From assembly GCA_010094025.1 (NCBI GenBank), contig ML991847.1:62001-126000 (forward strand): a DNA stretch of 64,000 nucleotides, written 5' to 3'. The DNA is from Viridothelium virens (Eukaryota; Ascomycota; Dothideomycetes; Trypetheliales; Trypetheliaceae). The notes under the pieces are model-generated. The model had not been told where the DNA came from, searched no databases, and saw only the letters and a list, made by a program, of their open reading frames with translations. Below are positions 47,167 to 58,427 of the stretch, piece by piece (the first letter of the stretch is position 1; each line of letters opens with the position of its first letter). The translations under genes were made by a program, and so were the position numbers.

Positions 47167-50100
47167 CTAACAGTCTTCAAATTTCTTCTTCAACCTCTCT
47201 CCAGCAAATTTACCCAGTCCTTCCAGATTACCCGAGTTCATCACCTCCAACACAGTAATATCTAGGCCGAATGCTTGCTTCCACCATCTTCTCAACTCAA
47301 TCGCCATCAAGCTGTCCATTCCAATAGCGCTCAGACTCATTTCAATCTCCATGTCCTCCTCGGCCTTCATCATAAATCTGAATATCCTCTTTCCAATCTC
47401 TGATGCCAGATAGTCAGTACTTGTCTTTTCGTCTAGAATATCAGGATCATCGGCAGCTCGGGAGAGAAATGACTTCAGCACGTTGGAGTTCAGCGCCTCG
47501 GAGCCATCGGTAGCGTCCTTCGGTACGTTGTGGTACATTCCCATACGTCGATCACGACGCCAACTGGCTTGGCAACTAGGGTCGTCCAGATGAATCTCGG
47601 AGCGAAGGCCTATAATTATGTGTCCTGTGCTCTTCCACGATGCCGTCGTGTCGTTGGTAGACAATGTAGCTGTTGCATCTAACGCAGGAGGATAAGAGTT
47701 TAAGACGGCAAATTCCATGTAGTCCAGAAGCTCGCGCTCGGGAAGGAAGTATAGACCTTGCGATTTAAGTTTCTTTCTGATTGCAGGATTTTCGGCCACA
47801 AAGCCGATATCGTCGACAGGACAAATGCCGAGTACAGAGGCGGGAAATCCATGCCTATGTCGGTATTGGCAGAATGATTCGAGGAACGTGTTCGCAGCAG
47901 CGTAGTTACCTTGGCCCGGCTGGTCAATCAATGTAACTAGAGAGCTTGCCATGACGAAGAAGTCAAGAGGTTGGTCCTTAAACGCATGGTGGAGATTCCA
48001 TGCGCCTTGGACCTTTGGTGCAACAGTTGAAGTCCATTCCTCGAACGTGAGGTCAAGAATTGGAGCATCCTACACAGTCAGTAAGTTTTCGTGGCGATCA
48101 AAATGCAGACGACGTACCCGTAGCACCATTGCCAGATGAACGATTCCTTTAACCGGCTTCGAAGCTAGTGATAGAGTCGCTTTGACTGCATCCATATCAT
48201 CAGCTTTTCCGGCTACGACAGAGGTAGAGCAGCCCATGCTCTTCAACTCTTCAAAGAATATGCAGTCTGATTCACTCTTTCCGGCACTTCTAGAAAGAAA
48301 AATGAGACTTCGGGCCCCTCTCTCAACCATCCAAGTCGCAACAGATCGCCTAAGTCCACCAAGTCCACCAGTCAAAAGGTACGAAACATCCGTGTTTAGG
48401 ACAAAAGGCTTAGCATGTAAAACACTCGGAATGCTTGAAGCGGTTTCAGGAATGCTGACGATGACTTTTCCAATATGTTCACGATTCTGCAGATGCCGAA
48501 AACTTTGCTCGATGTCGGCAGCGTCAAAAACAGACATGGAACGGATTGGGCCGAGGCGGCCTTGAGAATAAAATTCAAGCCATCGCTTCATCACGCTGGC
48601 GAATTTGATTAGTAAGTATCCTTTCTTCGGATTAGAATGGCTTGGCAACTCACTGTCCTACAGAAGTTGGCCTCTCTTCCATGGAATGCGCGAGATCGAC
48701 GCAGCAGTACGATCGGTTGAGCAGAAACGGCTCCAAATCCAATTTGCCAAAGCCAACAAGATCTCTTTTACCTAATTCGATCAATTTACGGAACTCAGCT
48801 ACACATCTCCATGAGGCGTGCAGCAGTTCTCCCGAGAGAGAGTTGAGTACAAGATCGCAACCTCGGCCGGCGGTTTCAAGCATGACACCACTTAGACAAG
48901 AATCATTACGAGAGTTGAAGATACGGTTCCGCGGTATTTCAAATTTCTCGATGAGATACTGTATCTTTTCTTCGCTCCCAACAGTGGCATATATCTCTGT
49001 CCCCACCATCTTACACAATTCTATGGCAGCATGGCCAACACCACCGCAAGCCGAGTGGACGAGGACTGCTTGAACAACATCGACTCGCCCGACGTCAATA
49101 AGAGCTTGGACAGCTGTAGTATAGCAGGCAGGCATGCTTGCTCCTTCTTCGAAGCCTATATTGCCGGGAATGTTGACGACAAGCGAATCCAAGAGGATAG
49201 CACGCGTCGAGAAGCACCCTTCCACAGCGACACCACAGACTCGGTCGCCAGGGGTTACATTGACAACTTTGGGTCCGACTCTATTAACACTGCCAGTGAG
49301 TTCGAGACCAAATGGTACACTGTCAGATCCAAACTTGAGGACCCCCATGGAGACCATGATATCCTGGTTGCGTTAGTGCAACAAAATGTAACAACGGAGC
49401 TTAATTGCTTACTCTGAAATTCAGTCCAACTGCTCTGGAGTTAATCGACTCAATGGTCTTCTAATGCGGTTGGCGAGCTTCTCTGTACCCATTTCAAAGT
49501 GTCTAAAAGACCAGGTTTGCCGATTCCAAGCACCTTAGCATGATGGACATCCAAGAGGGCTCTCTGGCCAATCTCTTCTTCCAACGAAAATGGCTGGTAT
49601 CGACCGATTTTGATAATGCCATCGGCAACGGCGTATTCGCGATCTGGAGCTATTTTCTCTGTGTCTTCGCGAGTGCGCACCTTCTCGAAGACTTTCATGA
49701 CTAATTGCGAGAAATCAGTCTCCGCTACATCGATCTCAAGTGTGTTAGCGGGTATGGCCAATTCCGCACGAGCCACTCTGAGTGTGCCAATGGTCTGAGC
49801 AGACCGAGGGTCCTGGCAGTCGACTTGGGTAAGCGGCATCAACCAAAGAAGCTTTTGATCCTTGTGGTGACGGAGAAGGTTTTGGAAAGCCAAAAATCTC
49901 TTCTCAGAAACATTCTCGAAGAAATGCGATTCAAGATCCAGAGTGCTGAGGATATCCTGGTCAACAGGAACGGTTTCACCGAATCTTACCGTTGTGACTG
50001 TAAGACCTGCTCGACGCAAGTCCTTAGTCAAACGGGAAGCAACTCCCCCTTCTGGTTCATCGCAAAGGACCGTGACTGACTCGTCTCCAGAGCTCGACCT

Positions 50101-51940
50101 CTCTAGCTTCGGTTGTGCCACAATGGCTGCGCAGTACTGAAAAGGTTCTTCGGCGTCATAGACAGCAGTATCTACACCTGAGAATCCAGCGGCTTTCAAC
50201 TCACGATCCCACCGGTCAACCATGACATATGGCTCATATTTGCGATCATCTACCTCCCCAAGCCACCAGCCAGAGAAGTTACCAAACACGTAGCCGGGAG
50301 CTCTTGCAACTGCGCAGAGTTCGGAAAGAACAAGGTGGCCATGGGGCTTGAGGAGCGGCTGAAGATTTCGCAAAGTATTCTGTAGGCTGGGCGTCGCATG
50401 GACCACATTTGGTGCCAGAATAATATCGTACGATGCAGCTTCAAATCCCTGCTCAAATGGATTTTGAGAAATATCACAGACCTTGTAATCCATGTTCGGC
50501 GCGTAAGAGAATCGTTCCTTAGCCTGAGCGAAAAACCCAGCCGAGATATCGGTAAATGTATAGATGGAGTAACTAGGGTTCCCACCGCATCTAGTTAATT
50601 CTCTGAGAATCAGCTCAGTCGTTCCACCAGTACCAGCTCCGACTTCGAGGATCCGGAGGTTTGGCTTCGTGATTGACAACATGCGGATGAAATCGCCAAA
50701 ACCGAAACTAACGGCATTGTAGATTTCGGTCAAAACGTTATCTTGCATGAGGAGATTAGGGGTGTCAACTTTTCCGGTGAAGAGGCCCTCGGCATTTTCG
50801 CAGATTCGCATGATACCAGTTGCGACGAGACCAATAGAAGGTGTCGTGGAAAGGATTCTCATCCGTTCCTTGATATTATCGAGTCTATCCGAACGAGGAA
50901 GCTTGACATAGCTAGCAGAGTCTTTCACAACCGGGTAAGTGCCTGACGCCGCACGCTCCTTCTCACGCTGAATCCAATCGCGGAATTTCAGGAAATGAGG
51001 CTGCTCCGTGGTAAGACCCTTAAGCCTCTCTGATGAATCAAGGAGGCAAAGCAGAGCCAGCTCTTCAAGCAAACGCTTCACGTCGTTGCTAGCTACCGGA
51101 GGCGTAAATAGAGGCGGGATATCCAAAAAGTCAAAATCAGGATACCATTCTAGGCGAGCAGCAGCATGTCGATCGGTCACAAAGATGGCCTTATCATCCT
51201 TAAGAGGTATCAAGCGAGCGCCGCGAAGACGGAGCGCAATTGTGCCGTTGGCTGTACAGTCCAGTCCAACGTCCTTCCCGTTATTAAAACACCATGCTCT
51301 GGCATGCACTCTGGATGCGCTCCGGAAAACATCGAGCTCCTCGATCAAAGTGAGGACTGAGGGCTAATTCAGGTTGCGTCCAGCAGCTTGAGCAAGAGCT
51401 GCCAAAACCATCTGAAGGCAACTATCAAGCGTCGCCGGATGAAAGAGGAAAGGTGTATCTTGGTGATTTTATGTGCTTGCGATTGTGCCAGCTGCAAGAT
51501 GCTCCGTTGTTGAAGAAGCCAGTGAGGTGATGTTCTGAAACTCAGGGCCGTAAATCAGCCCGGCGCGTGCCATTATCTCGTACCACTTGGACGCACCAAT
51601 TTTTCGGGGCAGTATATCAGAAGTCGGCGACCTCGTGATAGTATCATATTTTGGTCTGACAGTTCCCTCGCAATTTTTAAATCTATACCGATCCAGAGTA
51701 AGAAGTAATTACGAACTTGTAAGCATCCGAGTCAGTCGCATCAGTCAGCCTATGTCGCCGAAGGGTAGTCACAACTTCAACCGGCTTCGCCTCTGAGAGA
51801 ACCAATGCTGTATAAGCGACGATATGTCTCACGCCGTAGCCGATCTGGACGTCGGTGGTTTGGCGTATTGCCTCGCCGGCCATGGCGACATAGCCGGCAA
51901 AAGGGAAAACGATGTCTTCTCCAACTCGGTGGTCATTCTT
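47167..51940 (-). pseudogene. highly reducing polyketide synthase, C-terminal remnant (fossil)
   Basis: Treated as a fossil because enzymes of this class can make toxins; the product is unknown. Read right to left, the parts present are the end of a dehydratase domain (about 51940-51390), a C-methyltransferase domain (about 51350-50060, with SAM motif LRILEVGAGTGGTTELIL), an enoyl reductase (about 49400-48650), a ketoreductase (about 48500-47700) and an acyl-carrier domain ending the gene, with GMDSLMAIELRRWW carrying the attachment Ser. The condensing and loading domains expected upstream are not in the window. It is clearly broken, with a few breaks. High similarity to the family in all remaining domains suggests the loss is not ancient. 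Its right end abuts a P450 fragment on the other strand. Confidence 0.88.
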
Positions 51941-52168
51941 TTCTATAACGACCGACGAGATGCCTCACAGCCATTCAGCTATGGTCCTCGTAACTGTCTC
52001 GGCAAAAGCCTTGATTATAATGAGATGCGAGTGATCCTGGCAAGAGTTTTGTGGAATTTCGATCTTGAGCTATGTGACGAAAGCAAGGAATGGCATTTGC
52101 AGGGCAGCTTTGCCTTGTGGGAGAAACCTCCTTTGATGTGTAGAATAAGACTTGTCGCTCATGAATAG
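51941..52168 (+). pseudogene. cytochrome P450, C-terminal fragment
   Basis: Only the heme-binding end of a P450 is present: DRRDASQPFSYGPRNCLGKS has the F-x-x-G-x-R-x-C-x-G signature with its heme Cys, followed by EMRVILARVLWNFDLELCDE and the C-terminal strands. About 75 residues remain of the roughly 500 expected. The fragment starts where the polyketide synthase remnant ends, on the opposite strand, so the two genes once lay head-to-head. Without a promoter or catalytic core it should be inactive. The clean remaining frame again suggests a fairly recent event. Confidence 0.88.
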
Positions 52169-52345
52169 GCAGTTGCAAGGATTAAGAAGCGGCTTTCTGG
52201 GATAGTGTCGACATGTTTATGTACTGTGATAAAGTCATTCTGCACTTCTGTTGATAATTTTTGTTCGTGTTTGTTTTTTTGTTACATCCTTCATGGTCCC
52301 GTAAAGCCCAGGGAGTTGTAGGATGAGCCGATCTGCCTAAATCCT

Positions 52346-53169
52346 CTACCATGGAGAGACTCCGTACTCGCCACACATTCTGCCTACGTCGGCATCACGA
52401 TCGCCTCTCACAACACTAGCAACCCGTTCGCCTCCGACGTCCGGCTCCATTGCACCTCTCTTACGCACTTGTTCCGGGTTCACGAAATTTGTAGCAATCA
52501 AGCCCGGGTCCGCCCCGAAGACCTTGAAGTTCTCTTTCTGCAGCTTGACCCAATACTGCACCAACAACATATTCAACGCCGCCTTGCTCGCGCGATACTC
52601 ATTGGCAGCAGGAGCGTAGTATTTGGAATTCGGGTCCGCCGCTTGTCTGATAGAGCCGACGCTCGAGCCGACAAAAATCAATCGTGGCGCGGAGGACTTG
52701 CGGAGAAGGGGCAGAAAGGCTTCGGTCACGCTCACAACGCCGACGCTGTTGACTGCAAGGATCTCGCGGAAGGCATCGCGGGCCTTCGGGTTTTTGCTGA
52801 AGATGCCGGCATTGTTGACAAGAATGTCGAGCTTGCCGTAGGTAGATTCAACATGAGCAGCTGCCGCATCCACGGAGTCGTCTTTAGTGACATCGATCTG
52901 AATGGGTTCGACTTGGCCCTTGATCGGGAGGGTCTTGAGCGCCGACGCAGACGCAGTGCCTTTGGTGAGATCGCGAGTTCCGAGGAGGACGTGGTAAGCG
53001 TTCGAAGCTAGCAAGAGGTTCTTGGCAGTCTCGAATCCAATCCCCTGGTTCGCGCCTAAGACCGGTACCTTAGTTAGCAGGGCGCTACTAAGCGCGCGTC
53101 TCTTAACTTTTAATGTCAGGTATGGACGAACTCACCAGTAATCAGAACTAGAGTCTTGGATGCAGCCAT
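52346..53169 (-). CDS. short-chain dehydrogenase/reductase
   Basis: Two exons read right to left (53169-53136, 53055-52346) give 247 residues, the usual SDR length. Exon 1 encodes only MAASKTLVLITG; the splice completes the NAD(P)-binding motif TGANQGIGFETAKNL. Further features are KLDILVNNAGIF (NNAG), VGSSVGSI with the catalytic Ser, and YRASKAALNMLLVQY with the Tyr-x-x-x-Lys pair. The N-terminal pattern and lack of a long substrate loop resemble carbonyl reductase-type SDRs. The gene lies inside the metabolite cluster, next to the P450 fragment and head-to-head with the GMC gene, so it probably reduced or oxidised a cluster intermediate. It still reads cleanly. Confidence 0.9.
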
Positions 53170-53585
53170 ATTTCCGTGCTAGAGTTCTTCTGTTTGAAGT
53201 CGATAACTAATTCTCGCGTCGAAGCCCACCCTTGCGAAGACAGGTCTCTGGTGAATGCAGGAAAAGGGCTTGACTCTGCGGAAAAGAGAGGCAGCTTTGT
53301 GACAGCACGAACCCTAAGGGTACTATCTTGGGTATTCACACATCCGTAACTCCTAACTCCAAAATCCACTTATCTCCGCTTCCGAAGTGGTAACGAAAAA
53401 GCTGATCCGGTGGGTACCTTGTGGAAAAAGGCCAGACTGGGACCAGACTTGCAGTCTCTGCTAGGTGTGTGCAACACTTCAGCCACAACGCAATACTTCT
53501 ACAAGGACGGACAAAATTATGATCATTTATAGACAACTCGTAAGGTAAATGACTTCACTCATTTTTTCTGTCCCAATAAACTATC
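53170..53585. promoter_or_regulatory. divergent upstream region of SDR and GMC genes
   Basis: 416 bp between two divergent cluster genes, holding both promoters. No obvious zinc-cluster binding palindrome was recognised. Confidence 0.4.
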
Positions 53586-56086
53586 ATGCTAGTTGTCCAT
53601 TTCTTCAGCTTAGCTCTGCCGGCTGCATTGTCGAAGGAGGTAGGCGGGCTAGGGTTTGGATCTGGATATACGCACCAAAATGGGATTGGGAGATTGTTGG
53701 GCAGCTCATTTGGCTTTCCGGGAACCAATGTAACAATTGACTACGTGGTATGCGTTGCCCAAGACCTTCATGCAGCACTATCTCACATGCTTTCTGTGGC
53801 ACCCGGGTGGTCGGTGGTGGGACTGCGGGCCTGACTGTGGCCAAACGCTTAGCCGAGAATAGCAGCCTGTCAATCGCCGTAATAGAAGCCGGTGGATTCT
53901 ACGAACTTGATAGCGGAAATTTCTCAGAGATACCGGCGAATGAAAACCTTTATGCCAACGCACCACCTACAACTGACTGGGAAATCTTTACTACACCTCG
54001 AACTGTATGTGAAATGGCCCCTGACGACAAACAATTCGTGGGGTTGACTGTCCTTGTAGCAACTGAATGGGCAATCCATTCACTGCAATCGAGGGAAATG
54101 CCTTGGCGGATCGTGAGTACTCAACGCCGATAACAGGACCTAACCTGGCAGATACGGTCGAAATGGAATAGCATGTCAGCGGTAGGTCCTATAAGGAGAT
54201 GTCGCCTGGTCCCAGGACTGATCCTTGTTACAGCGGGACCACGGGTTCTTACCAAGCTTGGGCGGACGCAGTAGGGGACCAGAGCTATACATTGGATAAC
54301 ATCCTTCCTCACTTCCAGAAAAGCGTGAATTTCAAGCCTCCGAACTACACAAAGCGGGGAGGACCTCCAGTCGCCTCCAATGCTTCAGCATTTAGCCCAA
54401 TTGGAGGCCCTCTGCATGTCTAGTTTCGGAATTATTTTATCCCCGTATCAGCTTCGGAAGTGGACTGCAGAAACTGGGGTTCATTGAGAATGGCGGGATT
54501 CAGAGCGGCAGCCTCTTAGGCTTTGCTCAATATCCTGCAACCCTCGACCCGGATGCACAGATTCGGGATTCCTCGGAGACGTCATTCGGAGGGCAAGAAA
54601 TTGCGGAGACAAGTCTTCAGATCTATCAGCGTACCCTTGCTAAACGCATTCTATTCACTGGAAAAACGGCCAGCCGGGTCCTTGTCGAAATAGTTGGATC
54701 GTCGTATACCCTTTCCGTGACGAAAGAGGTCATTATTGCTGCAGGACCAGTATGTCGATATCGCTGATTGGGCATGAGTAGCATTGAAAATTGCTGTAGT
54801 TCCGCTCACCATAGCTGCTCATGGTATCTGGTATTGGTCCTGAAGATAAGCTGCAGAGTCTTGGCATCCCGGTCATCGCCGCCCTCTCTGGAGTTGGGGC
54901 AAACTTTTCCGTACGTACTCTCATGCACCCACCGACAGAGCTAGATCATCCTAACTTGCTGAATAGGATCAACCAGGCTTTGGTATTGGATATCCAGTGA
55001 ACGTTAGCAAACAGCACCAGCTTTATAGCAATGCCACTTACGCAGCCGAAGCCCAAGAAACCTTCGTTCAAAATCAAACGGGACCGCTCACGGCATTCGG
55101 AAGTAACTATATAGGTAAGAGTAAAACGTTCCTGCCGTTCAGATCTAAACATAGTGGCCCACCTTGGCACCACTGATTCACATTTCTCAGCGTGGGAGCA
55201 TTTTCCCGAATCTACATATGCAAATCTCTCGTCGGCGGCTCGTGCGGAACTCTCAAACTTTCCAGCAGATTGGCCCGACATCCAGTATATCCTCAGCGGT
55301 GTTGGCATCGTTTCCAACATGACAGGTAATTATATAGCTGTAGGTGTGAACCTGATGAAAGCAACATCTCGGGGCTGCCTCACAATCAATTCCACGGATA
55401 CAGCCGTCAACCCGGTGGTGGATGTTAATTGGCTTGCAACCTCGACGGATCAGCAGGTTGCGGTGACTGGAGTCAGGCGTGCTCGTGTCTTTGCGGATTC
55501 TTTCGGTGTAATTTCTGGTCCCGAAGTCTTACCAGGGCCTTCAGTGCAGAGCTATGCCGATATTCTGGCATATATCAAGGAAGCGGCTGGGCCGAGCCAT
55601 CATGTTGTTGGCACTTGTAAGTGGAAGAGTTCGCCTTTTTTTTAATGCTCTTTCCCTAATATGGTAACATCCTCAAATGTCTAACGTTTGTTAGGTAAGA
55701 TGGGCAAACCGCAAGACCCAGGTGCGGTTGTGGATACTCAGTGTAGGGTTCTTGGTGGTATCTTTGGCTTACGGGTCGTAGATGCAAGTACCATGCCTTT
55801 GCTCCCGCCTGGACAGCCAATGGCTACAGTTTGTAGGCTTTCTATCCATTCGTCTAATCTCTCGAGATGGTATTATAATGCTAACTGCGTCTTCAAAACA
55901 GACATGCTTGCGGAAAAGTTCGCTGTAAACATCTTGAGTGGCTCAAGTATGGAGACTGCATATTGCATCGGGTACTTCACGCCAGGAGGCAGTCTTTGGT
56001 CGCGAACCAGAACAGCTTTAGTATCATCCCATGACAAAATCATGTTGTTGTTGTTGTTGTTGTTGTTTCAACAAGAAGTAGTATAG
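53586..56086 (+). pseudogene. GMC oxidoreductase, decayed
   Basis: A flavoenzyme of the glucose-methanol-choline family, spread over several exons. The start MLVVHFFSLALPAALSKEVG looks like a signal peptide. The FAD motif is VVGGGTAGLTVAKRL, followed by IAVIEAGGFYELDSGNFSEI. The middle keeps LLMVSGIGPEDKLQSLGIPV and the C-terminal part keeps INSTDTAVNPVVDVNWLA, HHVVGTCKMG with the catalytic His, and GLRVVDASTMPLLPPGQPMA. Several introns still splice well by eye, for example at 54913-54966 and 55620-55694. The gene carries roughly four breaks in its N-terminal and central parts and should not make a full enzyme. Past the usual C-terminus the frame continues into a TTG repeat. It is a cluster member, diverging from the SDR. 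Confidence 0.8.
56045..56065 (+). repeat. TTG microsatellite, seven units
   Basis: Seven TTG codons in a row lie in the frame that continues from the GMC gene, giving a run of Leu just before the stop at 56084-56086. It is probably untranslated drift at the edge of the decayed gene. Confidence 0.85.
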
Positions 56087-57371
56087 AACCTTTAGCATAC
56101 ATGCTCTGAAATTTTTTGAAACTGGGCCCCGTATCATTCAGCTCCCAAAGAGTGTTGTTTCGTCGGAAGGTCAGCCGTATATACCTTATCTTTGCCAGAC
56201 TTCTAGGGAAGGGCTCAAACGCCTAGAGAATGGAAGCCTCAGGCAATCTCTGTCCCGGTGCAGCCCGTTTCCGGCCAGTCTTGTATCTGCGTTGGGCCCT
56301 GTTCTGGTATCCCCCGCACTGCCACCACGGGCTGTTGCGCACACGGCTCGACGAAATCCCTTTGACGGCTTCGTTGTAACTTCTGCTTTGTTTACCGGTA
56401 GAGACACAAAGGGTAAGTATGAAGGCTTTGATGTTCCTCTTGATTTCCGATATGAGGTCTTTAACAACACCACGGTTAGCGCTCTGATACCTAGTGTGCT
56501 TGAGAAGGAGAAGAATGATCATCCCTACCTAGCGTATCTTTGTTTCAAGCTGAGTATGAGCCGTGATGAAGAGGGAATGGAGGATCAACTTGATGTGATC
56601 TCTCTAACCTCCAATCTGCCGGATATTGATGCAGCAGTACCAAACCGAGCTCCTGTAGGAAGTAGGCCTACAACACCACCTCAAACAGTATGTATATTCC
56701 CTGGCCCAAGATCTACGCTCACTATGAAGCTAGAAGACTAAGCGAGCTGCTTCAGACAGTCTGGAGGTAACACAAGATGACTAGCGCCAAGGTGTAGAGT
56801 CCGTGGAGGAGCATGTCGCCGATAAAGGCCTCGCTAGCGAGTTTTTGAGGGCTAGTTTAGAACCTTCTGAGAGTGGTAGGAAAATACCAATTAGGGTGGT
56901 AACGCGGAGGCAGGCAGCGAAGGAGGCAGAAAGGACAGAGTAGCTAAGGGGGGTGTTAGCGTCAGAGAGAGCTAGTTTCTATATGTTTCTCATACAAATA
57001 TTCTGTTCCTCGCGCTTTGCCCCTGTAGAATCCCGGAAAAGGATGCAGTAAAGCAGGGAGTAAAGCAGGGAGTAAAGTAGGCTGGAAGGGTCGTAGCTAT
57101 GAGGGCGTCAGGGAGAGGTCAAGCTAGTTTCTATGTGTTTCTCACACGAACATCCTGCTCCCGGCCCAAGGACCCTGCAGAACACCAAGGAAGGTGGGAG
57201 CGAGATAGGTGCTAGCAAAAGGGACGCAAAAACAGGTGGAACGGTCGAATTGTAGGTTTACTCGTAAATTTTGCGGCGAAGTAGAATTTTGACGTTGGTG
57301 GGCTGTCTTAACGGTAGAGTAGGGTACTCTAATGTAACTAAGATACCTTCCTAAGGTACCCTACCACACGA
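56087..57371. other. repeat-rich intergenic stretch without a confirmed gene
   Basis: An open frame at 56292-56741 (149 codons) contains DVPLDFRYEVFNNTTVSALI and GMEDQLDVISLTSNLPDIDA. It looks protein-like but I do not recognise it, and it lacks neighbouring exons, so it may be a relic. Downstream at about 56808-56943 a Lys/Arg-rich frame ends in VVTRRQAAKEAERTE. The rest carries the direct repeats listed separately and degenerates into short palindromic GGTACC words. Confidence 0.4.
56961..57192. repeat. pair of about 80-bp direct repeats with a 12-bp tandem between
   Basis: The copies are 56961-57040 and 57107-57192; both contain GCTAGTTTCTAT, TGTTTCTCA and a CCTGYWGAA-type end, and are roughly three-quarters identical by eye. 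Between them at about 57048-57080 the 12-mer TAAAGCAGGGAG is repeated in tandem and then decays. Origin unknown; they could be ends of an old element. Confidence 0.65.
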
Positions 57372-57612
57372 TTGACAGAAAAACCCGCACACCAAAACTG
57401 GGGGGTGCTTCATAAGGTACCTTACAGCGGCTGGGGGGTAGACAGAAAAGATCACACATGTATATGAGGCTCGTCTGCTGTTGCACAGTCACCACCTTTC
57501 AGACTCAAGAAATTGTCGAATAATAATTTGTACCCCGTAAAAGTAATGTAGAAGTGTGGCTGCTTTTCTGGCGAGGCACCCCCCAATTCCGGTGTGCGGG
57601 TTTTTTTGTCAA
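57372..57612. mobile_element. inverted-repeat element (MITE-like), 241 bp
   Basis: Arms of about 37 bases, 57372-57408 and 57576-57612, are inverted copies: the left reads TTGACAGAAAAACCCGCACA and the opposite strand of the right reads TTGACAAAAAAACCCGCACA, both ending in a GGGGGGTGC run. About 5 mismatches by eye. The similarity may extend some 12 bases further out in degenerate form. The interior contains a stretch resembling the end of the 43.9-kb foldback element at 57418-57439, which suggests nesting. No coding capacity. Confidence 0.7.
57418..57439. repeat. partial match to foldback-element terminus
   Basis: Reads TACCTTACAGCGGCTGGGGG, matching the 43.9-kb element end with one extra base. 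Only this end is seen here, so it is a solo terminus or a remnant. Confidence 0.6.
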
Positions 57613-57625
57613 CCGCGTGCCTACC

Positions 57626-57905
57626 CTCTCCAGTGCAGGAAAAAGCGTCCGATTTTGACACGGACCACCCAAACATCAACCAACACCTCCTCCTTCGCGC
57701 CTCATACCTTTCATCCCTTTATTTTTTTTTGGTGGGTTTTTTCTACCTGCGATGTATGTACAATTACTACTGTAAGCGACTACATAATACTCGTAGAGCA
57801 AATGGCCAAATAAGCCAATATTAAACACCAAAATTCGATGGGATGAGAGGTTTTGGGGTGTGGTGGTCCGTGTCAAAATCGGACGCTTTTTGCTGCACTG
57901 GAGAG
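57626..57905. mobile_element. MITE-like element, 280 bp, with about 45-bp terminal inverted repeats and CCTACC flanks
   Basis: Left arm 57626-57670 and right arm 57861-57905 match as inverted copies over about 43 bases, beginning CTCTCCAGTGCAG and running through AAAAAGCGTCCGATTTTGAC. By eye only one or two mismatches occur, so the copy is young. It is flanked on both sides by CCTACC (57620-57625 and 57906-57911), a likely target-site duplication. No open frame for a transposase fits inside. It stands 13 bp from the previous element. Confidence 0.8.
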
Positions 57906-58020
57906 CCTACCCTAAGGTACCCTACCTACCTTCTCTAAACCGTGCCCGATGCTCCGATCTCGTCTTGGGAACCTGTGATTACTCCAGTTAGAGCGGTGCT
58001 CTGACCACTTTGCGTCGACG

Positions 58021-58044
58021 GTTGTAAAGTTGTAAAGTTGTAAA
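58021..58044. repeat. 8-bp tandem repeat GTTGTAAA, three units
   Basis: Three exact copies of GTTGTAAA follow one another about 390 bp upstream of the MFS start. Probably simple drift. Confidence 0.8.
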
Positions 58045-58427
58045 GTTTCATCGGGTCAAAATTCTAGCATTACAAGAATGGAGCACCTCTCACAGCAGCA
58101 AGGTCATGCTCGCATGATGCAGCTCCGCGCGGAACAAACAGGCGAACAATTGGGTACCAAAAGGTGGGCCTCAAAATGCAGGCTTGGGCTGCGCAGGGGA
58201 CTGCAGGTGGAGCAAGGCTGAACAGCAGGAGACTATCGATCCCGGACCGTCATGCCTGCAAAAACGCTGTGTCCAATCTGCATTGCCTCCTGTGTCACGA
58301 ATGGAGTTACTCCGTACACGTGCTCAGATTGGAGGTAATTTGCAGAGGACCATCAAGCCCTGTCTTTATACCCTTCCTTTGCCTCCCTTGCGTCTCATTC
58401 TTCCACAGTCTGTGATCCTTTCCAATA

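Noticed and set aside
56045-56086. Poly-Leu run as a C-terminal membrane anchor of the GMC protein
   Set aside because: It is a TTG microsatellite beyond the normal end of the family, attached to an already broken gene.
18244-58315. TACGGAGTA / TACTCCGTA words at several intergenic sites
   Set aside because: A common intergenic word in many filamentous ascomycetes; the few copies here show no consistent position relative to genes.
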